In this document: positions 58,942 through 64,000 of the stretch, in pieces
Layout: the number at the start of each line of letters is the position of its first letter
Numbering within the stretch: position 1 is the first letter of the stretch
DNA from: Aspergillus flavus
Lineage: Eukaryota > Ascomycota > Eurotiomycetes > Eurotiales > Aspergillaceae
Assembly (NCBI RefSeq): GCF_009017415.1
Contig: NC_092403.1
Span: 992,001 to 1,056,000 of the forward strand
Direction of reading: 5' to 3'
DNA length: 64,000 nucleotides
Notes under the pieces: model-generated
What the model was told of the DNA's origin: nothing
The model's input: the letters and a program-made list of their open reading frames with translations, nothing else
The model's database searches: none
Position numbers and translations under genes: made by a program

Positions 58942-60665
58942 ATGTAATATTGTTTTTAAGCGCCCTTTTCTTTTTTGTTAGACATGGACTTCCTTTCTTC
59001 AGTTTTCCGTTTTCTGTCGATACGTGTACAGTACTCGAATTAAGAAAAGGGAGTTGAACGAAAGGCTTATCCTCCCTGTTCAGAAGAAAAAGGAAGGGAG
59101 CACTATTACACCTACCTTAAAGTCCGGATGAACAGTCCGGACTTGTGTTACACTACGTGCTCATGTAAGTAAGTTAAAACGACCACATTCAGCCTGATAC
59201 CCTCGGGGCTGGGACAATTGTATTGATTTCTTTTGTTGGACCAACTTTCTTTCTCTTTTCTGTCGTAAGCAATGTAGCTCAATAATTTTGTAGTCTCGTT
59301 CTTACATTTGTAATTTATTATCACACGACTGTCTTGCATTGCCCTGTCATCCATTGATATTCGCCTTCATCTCTGCGTAGAAGACACCTGCAGATGAACA
59401 GTCCCTTAAGTCTACAATTAGTCTCCCCTTCTTATGACTACGTATCCCTCCCTGGCTGTATTTCTCGATCTTTAAGCAACACCGCTCCAGATAGGATAGT
59501 CGACATCTACTTTGGATCAATACTGATCATGGTGTTATATATATTGCTACTTGATATATAAAACCTAATATGTATAAACAAACCAATAGATTTTATATGG
59601 CAATACTGAGTACCTTCCCCTTTTGTACATATCTATCCTAGCATTACTATATGGAATAAACCCACGCAAATCTTCATTAGCAAGACTAGATTCGACAACC
59701 AGATTTCCTCACTACCATCATTGCTTCTTTCTATATTCCATGGAGTTTTCTTGGCGAGGGAATGCTAAACAGTCTCCCTATTTTCTCTAGAGAGTTAGTG
59801 AAACGTACTCCCGAATGTTGATGTATAAAAATGCACTCAGAATTTCAGATTCAATGAAACATGGCGCTGGAATAATGTTGACGTCGACTTTGTTGGAGAT
59901 GGGGCTTCCTTCCCCTTTAGCAAGGGTTGTTCATCTTTGTACTTGAGTGCTCTTTTTATTTATGTATATGGACTTTGTGGTCCTATGTCTGGCTTGTGGA
60001 TCGATCATTGGTTTTTGGAGATTGGTATTGTGGATTCCTTCTGAGGTTGTTGTCGCTTTTTAGTCTTTGTTATGGGGGATGGTTGTGCTGAGTGATTACT
60101 GTGATTTGTAGGTTTTGCGTAGAGTGGTATGATATAGTAATCTGCTTGGGAGATTGGCAGGATGTTGTTTTATTGTTCATTTGGTTATGAATGACTTCAG
60201 ACTTTTGGTGTTGCATGCTGGTTTACTAGTATGTCGCTTTGAGATGTTCTAGGGCGTGGCCTTGAGGCTTTGGCTTGATGGTTGAGTAGGCCATTGTTGG
60301 TGGGATCTTATATAGATAACGACTAGGTTGTTTGACTTGCCATAGATCAATGCTCGCTGCTTTGTGAGTAAACTAGATATTAGACTTAAGAGATAATATT
60401 GAATGGGAAGGTGAGAGTGAAGCTTGTGGAACTGGAAGGTCTAGTATGTGAGATGGTGATCCCAGGGTTATAGCTCAGTTGTCTCTAGATAATTTATGTA
60501 ACTGGGCGAAGACTGATGCCTTGAAGGGGAATCTATAATGAGCGAGGTCTAAAAATAAACAGATAAATTGTAGTAAAGAATTATAAAGCTGAGAACAAGA
60601 TAAAAACACTTGATGTGGATTATAGCTTGGCGCCGAGGGTGTGTTTGCAGAATGACACGAGGTAT
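58942..60665. other. Convergent 3' intergenic region (ATP2 / branching enzyme)
   Basis: 1.72 kb between convergent stops. A perfect hairpin lies ~180 bp after the ATP2 stop. The rest is AT-rich with G/T-rich plus-strand sequence at 59940-60300. No gene-like ORF was seen. Confidence 0.5.
59120..59144 (+). terminator. Perfect 9-bp hairpin downstream of ATP2
   Basis: AAGTCCGGA (59120..59128), 7-nt loop TGAACAG, TCCGGACTT (59136..59144); the arms are exact reverse complements. It is 179 bp after the ATP2 stop, so probably within or just beyond the 3' UTR. Called a terminator only provisionally: it may be a 3' UTR stability or localisation element. Confidence 0.4.
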
Positions 60666-63191
60666 CTACAGCGTTTCCTCTAAGGCCAGGACCTGTTATG
60701 AGTTAGCATGCGTGGCGCTTTCTTACTTTTTGGGGACTCTAGTGTCAGGTATAGGGTAAATCTTACTAGTGCGGTCCTGGTAGGGATGTAGACTTGGAGG
60801 AAGTTGCTCCGGCCATTCCACGATAAATCGGTGGTAAAAAACCGTGTCTCCTTAAGATTGCGGTTCAGACCACCGAATGCTGGGTCATCGGTGTCGAGGA
60901 CGATACGGTACGTGCCTGATTGCTCGACCCCAACACGGTAGTCGGTGAAGCTATTGGTTGGGTGGAAGTTGAAAATCCAGAGAAGACCAGCCCGCTCAAA
61001 GACGAGGACCTTGTCGGTTTCGTTCTTTAGGCTAACATATGCCTGTGGCGAATGGAGCCATCCGTATTTTTCTTCTGTCAATTGCATCGCACGGTCGAAA
61101 TCATTGAGGAATTTATACCGCAGAAGATGGTCTTCGGTCAGATTTAGCTGACGTCGTGCATACCAGAAGGAGTTATTGTTTCCATCTCGGGGGAAGTCAA
61201 GCCATTCCGGGTGTCCGAACTCGTTGCCTTCGAAGTTGAGGTAGCCTTCACCTCCGAGACCATGTGTGACTAATCGGATCAACTTATGCAAGGCCATGCC
61301 TCGTTCGATGATGGGTGTGAATTCTGTTAGCACGGACATGTGTGTGTACATTTCTTTGTCGCATAGCCACATCATGAGGGTTTTATCGCCAACAAGCCTT
61401 ATAATGGAGTTAGCACAGGATAACGTGATAGCATATGCAGTGATTTTGTGAACTTACGCTTGATCGTGGCTTTCTGCGTAGGCAATCGTCTTCTCGCCAT
61501 GGCGTCTGTTCGTCAGCGTGAAGGATAGGTTTCCTATGTCCCACTCGTCGTCCTTCTTCTCTTTCAAGAGCTTGATATACATGTCTGGGACGGCCATGGC
61601 GAGGCGGTAGTCAAAGCCAACTCCGCCCAGGGAGTGTGGTAGACAGAGTGCCGGCATCCCAGAGACGTCTTCCGCTACTGTGATACAATTGGGATAGAGG
61701 TTATGGAGCATTTCGTTAGCAAGAGTCAGATACATCACACCTTCTTCATCGACAGAAGAACCGAAGTACTCATGGTACCCCCCAGAAAAGCCTCTGTATG
61801 TTCCGATTAGACGAATAACAACACCGAAAAGGTGGCTACTTACGTTCCAATCCCATGATGGGTGTAAAGCATGCTTGTGACACCATCGAAGCGGAAACCA
61901 TCAAAGCCATACTCTTCCATCCAAAAGCGTAAGTTGCTCAAAAGGAAGCGCAGAACCTCATGATGGCCGTAGTTAAATAGGCGACTGTCCCACAACTCAT
62001 GTCGACCCTTCCCACCGCCGTGGAAGTATAGGTGGTCTGTGCCGTCGAACATGTTCAATCCATCAAGCACGTTCTTCGACGCATGGCTGTGGACGACATC
62101 GAGGAGCACCACTAGTCCCATGCTGTGGGCTTTATCGACGAGCTCCTTCAGGTCTTCAGGCGTACCATAGCGGCTGCTCGCTGCGAAGAAGTTATTGACT
62201 TGGTATCCGAAGCTGGCGTAGTAAGCGTGCTCCATGATGGCCATTAGTTGAATTGCATTGTACCCCAGATATTTAATCCGAGGGAGCATGTTGGAAGTGA
62301 ACTCTTTGTAAGTTGCGACTTTAGTTTCTGGTGATGAAATTCCCACATGTGCCTCATAGATCCGTAGACTTTCAGGCCTCTTAGGGCGGGAATACTGAAA
62401 CTTATATTGTTTTTCGGTTGGAGGATTCCAGAAGACCGCCTCATATGTAGGTGACACACTGAGGTCTTGCACCACACGCTTGATCCACGCTGGGATCCGA
62501 TAGATTCGCTCTCCACTGGGGATGACCATGGATATCTGGACAACCGTAAGTGCTATGGAACGAATGGACGACCATGAGCCTGAACAATGGGAATGATACC
62601 TTGATTTTGCTATCGTGGGGAATAGCTGGAGCGCCGTTAACTGCTGGCACCGTAACCTCCCAGACGCCAAAGCCATTCTTTGTCATTGGGTGGGCCGTCA
62701 CATCCCAATTGTCTGCTAGTTTCAGTATTGCTTTCTCAGGTAGCTTCCTCCATGCAGTTAGACGTACTGAATTCTCCGACCAATTGTGCTTGCACAGCAT
62801 TTGGAGCCCATTCTCTGTATATAATGTCACCATTGGATTGAACGTTGAGGCCAAACCTCTCGTAACCCTAAAAGTGGACGAAGTTATAATTAGCAGGGAC
62901 GCACTTCAGAGTCAAATGGGGCCCTTCTAGAATCAAGGGGGGCAAAAGAGCAGATGGCTCTCACCTTGCTGAACGTTTCAAGACCTCCTTCTGTCTCATT
63001 GATGGCCTTCACCCAGCCTTCGATGAAACTAAACCTCTGCTTCAAAGCATCACGAAAAGGCTCCAGCCAAGGGTCCAGCTGTATGACACCTGAATATAAT
63101 TAGCGTAAGGTGGAATTGCATAATGTGTCGTTGGTGGTGACCAACCTGTACCATCCGGCGGGGAGCTATCCACAGCTTGGGAGGTACCCAT
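60666..63191 (-). CDS. gbe1: 1,4-alpha-glucan (glycogen) branching enzyme
   Basis: Creates alpha-1,6 branches in glycogen. Eight exons: 63191..63146, 63089..62965, 62867..62768, 62712..62600, 62535..61844, 61793..61458, 61397..60767 and 60692..60666 (introns 50-97 nt) give 689 residues, the usual length. CBM48 region: [20 protein letters not shown], then [15 protein letters not shown], both produced only by splicing. GH13 motifs: [15 protein letters not shown] (region I), [20 protein letters not shown] with the nucleophile Asp (II), [10 protein letters not shown] with the acid Glu (III) and YAESHDQA (IV). The C-terminal beta domain ends [12 protein letters not shown], joined to the 27-nt last exon VLALEETL. 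The start at 63191 ([10 protein letters not shown]) is the family start; the frame upstream remains open for 81 codons. Confidence 0.94.
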
Positions 63192-63714
63192 TCCGGCAGC
63201 TGGCAGGAACTGATAAGGCTCAATCAGGTACAAAACCTTGTTACCGAGGACCGACGACGCAAAACGAGATAATTTGAAACTAACACTACCACCGGTAATT
63301 GCAAGCAGAAAAAAGTAGGCAATGGTTGGGGAGAATACAGAAGAGCAGAGGAGAAGGAAACCTGGTTTCCTGCTGCGGGGGTTGCTTGCGGAGAGGCCAA
63401 AGCTCCCCGTGCCCCCCATGTGACGTGACATCACCCTACCCTTGTCTTTGTTTGCTTATCGTTTTGTTTCTCGTACATTTTGCAATACTAGTCACTTCCC
63501 TTCAATTGTTTTGTCGATTATAAGCAACGTCTTACTCGACTATGATATACGTGGGGATTATCGTATCCTCCAATCTATCCCCAAGATCGCAAGTAATCAA
63601 TCTATTAAGTACTCATGACAAGATAAGACGTTGATAACCCACTTCATCTTAAGAAATATATTATCTAATTAAAACAAATCGAGGATCAAATACTTCAACA
63701 TGCATGCGCCATGC
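63192..63714. promoter_or_regulatory. Branching enzyme upstream region and 3' flank of edge gene
   Basis: 523 bp. The ~240 bp nearest the branching enzyme form an open in-frame extension of it. A TGACGTGACA element (CRE/AP-1-like) lies at 63421-63430. AT-rich sequence follows to the stop of the edge gene. Confidence 0.5.
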
Positions 63715-64000
63715 CTAGTGATGGCCATGGCGTTGATGAAGACGATGGCCAGCACGAGGAGGGCCTGTGGGTACGGACCTGCCATTTCCGAACGGACAAC
63801 CACCAACTTCACCGGCAGATTGTCCGGGAGATTGTTGCGAAGGCTGCTCCACCGCAGGAGCTGGTGTGCTAGTGGATGTCTGCTGCTCAGCAGGGGTGGA
63901 GGTCGCCGCAGCAACCGTTGTTGGCTTAGAGGGCGCCACAACCGCCCGGACCTTCGCTGTCGAGCCTTTGTTGGCCATCAAAGCGCTATACGGAGTCGCT
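63715..64000 (-). CDS. 3' end of an unidentified Ser/Thr/Pro-rich protein (truncated by window edge)
   Basis: The frame is open from the right edge to a TAG at 63717..63715 (about 94 codons). Visible: TPYSALMANKGSTAKVRAVV, then a Thr/Ser/Pro/Ala/Gln stretch (TSTPAEQQTSTSTPAPAVEQ) typical of O-glycosylated extracellular linkers, then GGCPFGNGR. In this frame the tail is PTGPPRAGHRLHQRHGHH. In the neighbouring frame the same DNA encodes a hydrophobic tail (QALLVLAIVFINAMA), as expected for a GPI signal or membrane anchor. A frameshift, an unrecognised splice, or chance are all possible. I do not recognise the family from this fragment. Confidence 0.5.
   Translation of the reverse strand, partial: ATPYSALMANKGSTAKVRAVVAPSKPTTVAAATSTPAEQQTSTSTPAPAVEQPSQQSPGQSAGEVGGCPFGNGRSVPTGPPRAGHRLHQRHGHH

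Overview
The window looks like a nuclear chromosome segment of a filamentous ascomycete, most likely an Aspergillus-type Eurotiomycete. Genes are compact and monocistronic on both strands, and almost all carry short GT-AG introns of 45-150 nt with CTAAC/CTGAC-like branch points. The predicted proteins (1,4-alpha-glucan branching enzyme, UDP-glucose 4-epimerase, Pat1, KRE2-type mannosyltransferase, Rieske protein, She9, cofilin) have the lengths and motifs usual in aspergilli. The species cannot be fixed from sequence alone. No CRISPR array, rRNA, confident tRNA, secondary-metabolite backbone enzyme or intact transposon was recognised.

Layout. 0-5 kb: the 3' end of a Sec1/Munc18 gene, a G-patch gene, a membrane-associated SDR and UDP-glucose 4-epimerase. 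7-14.5 kb: PAT1, a GT15 mannosyltransferase, mitochondrial ribosomal protein S12 and proteasome maturation factor UMP1. 15.5-16.4 kb: a prenylated ubiquitin-fold protein, followed by a 4.7 kb gene-poor stretch. 21-25 kb: an arrestin-like protein and an MFS sugar transporter. 26-36 kb: phosphomevalonate kinase, a 1271-residue PPR protein and pyridoxamine-phosphate oxidase. 36-41.4 kb: a TMEM42-like protein, a CLC chloride transporter with CBS domains and a Dpb3-type histone-fold protein. 42-46.6 kb: the Rieske protein, She9 and a Pmp3/Sna3-type protein, followed by 3.4 kb of AT-rich sequence. 50-59 kb: a one-pass SH3 protein, cofilin, cytochrome c oxidase subunit IV/V and ATP synthase beta. 60.7-63.2 kb: glycogen branching enzyme. 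A partial Ser/Thr/Pro-rich gene lies at the right edge.

The genes are mostly housekeeping. Nuclear-encoded mitochondrial functions are well represented (mS12, PPR protein, Rieske, She9, COX4/5 and ATP2), including one subunit each of complexes III, IV and V within 17 kb. The Rieske and COX4/5 upstream regions share a CCAATGAGG element typical of Hap-complex targets. Exon coordinates given here were derived by hand from splice consensus, reading-frame continuity and family conservation. Every model closes in frame, but none has transcript support. I did not find a convincing new multi-gene system. The best leads are regulatory or gene-structural: an exact 9-bp inverted repeat upstream of the sugar transporter, an exact 9-bp hairpin downstream of ATP2, start-codon micro-exons, a stop-free 81-nt intron in the PNPOx gene, an SDR lacking its catalytic Tyr, and an open in-frame hydrophobic extension upstream of the branching enzyme start.
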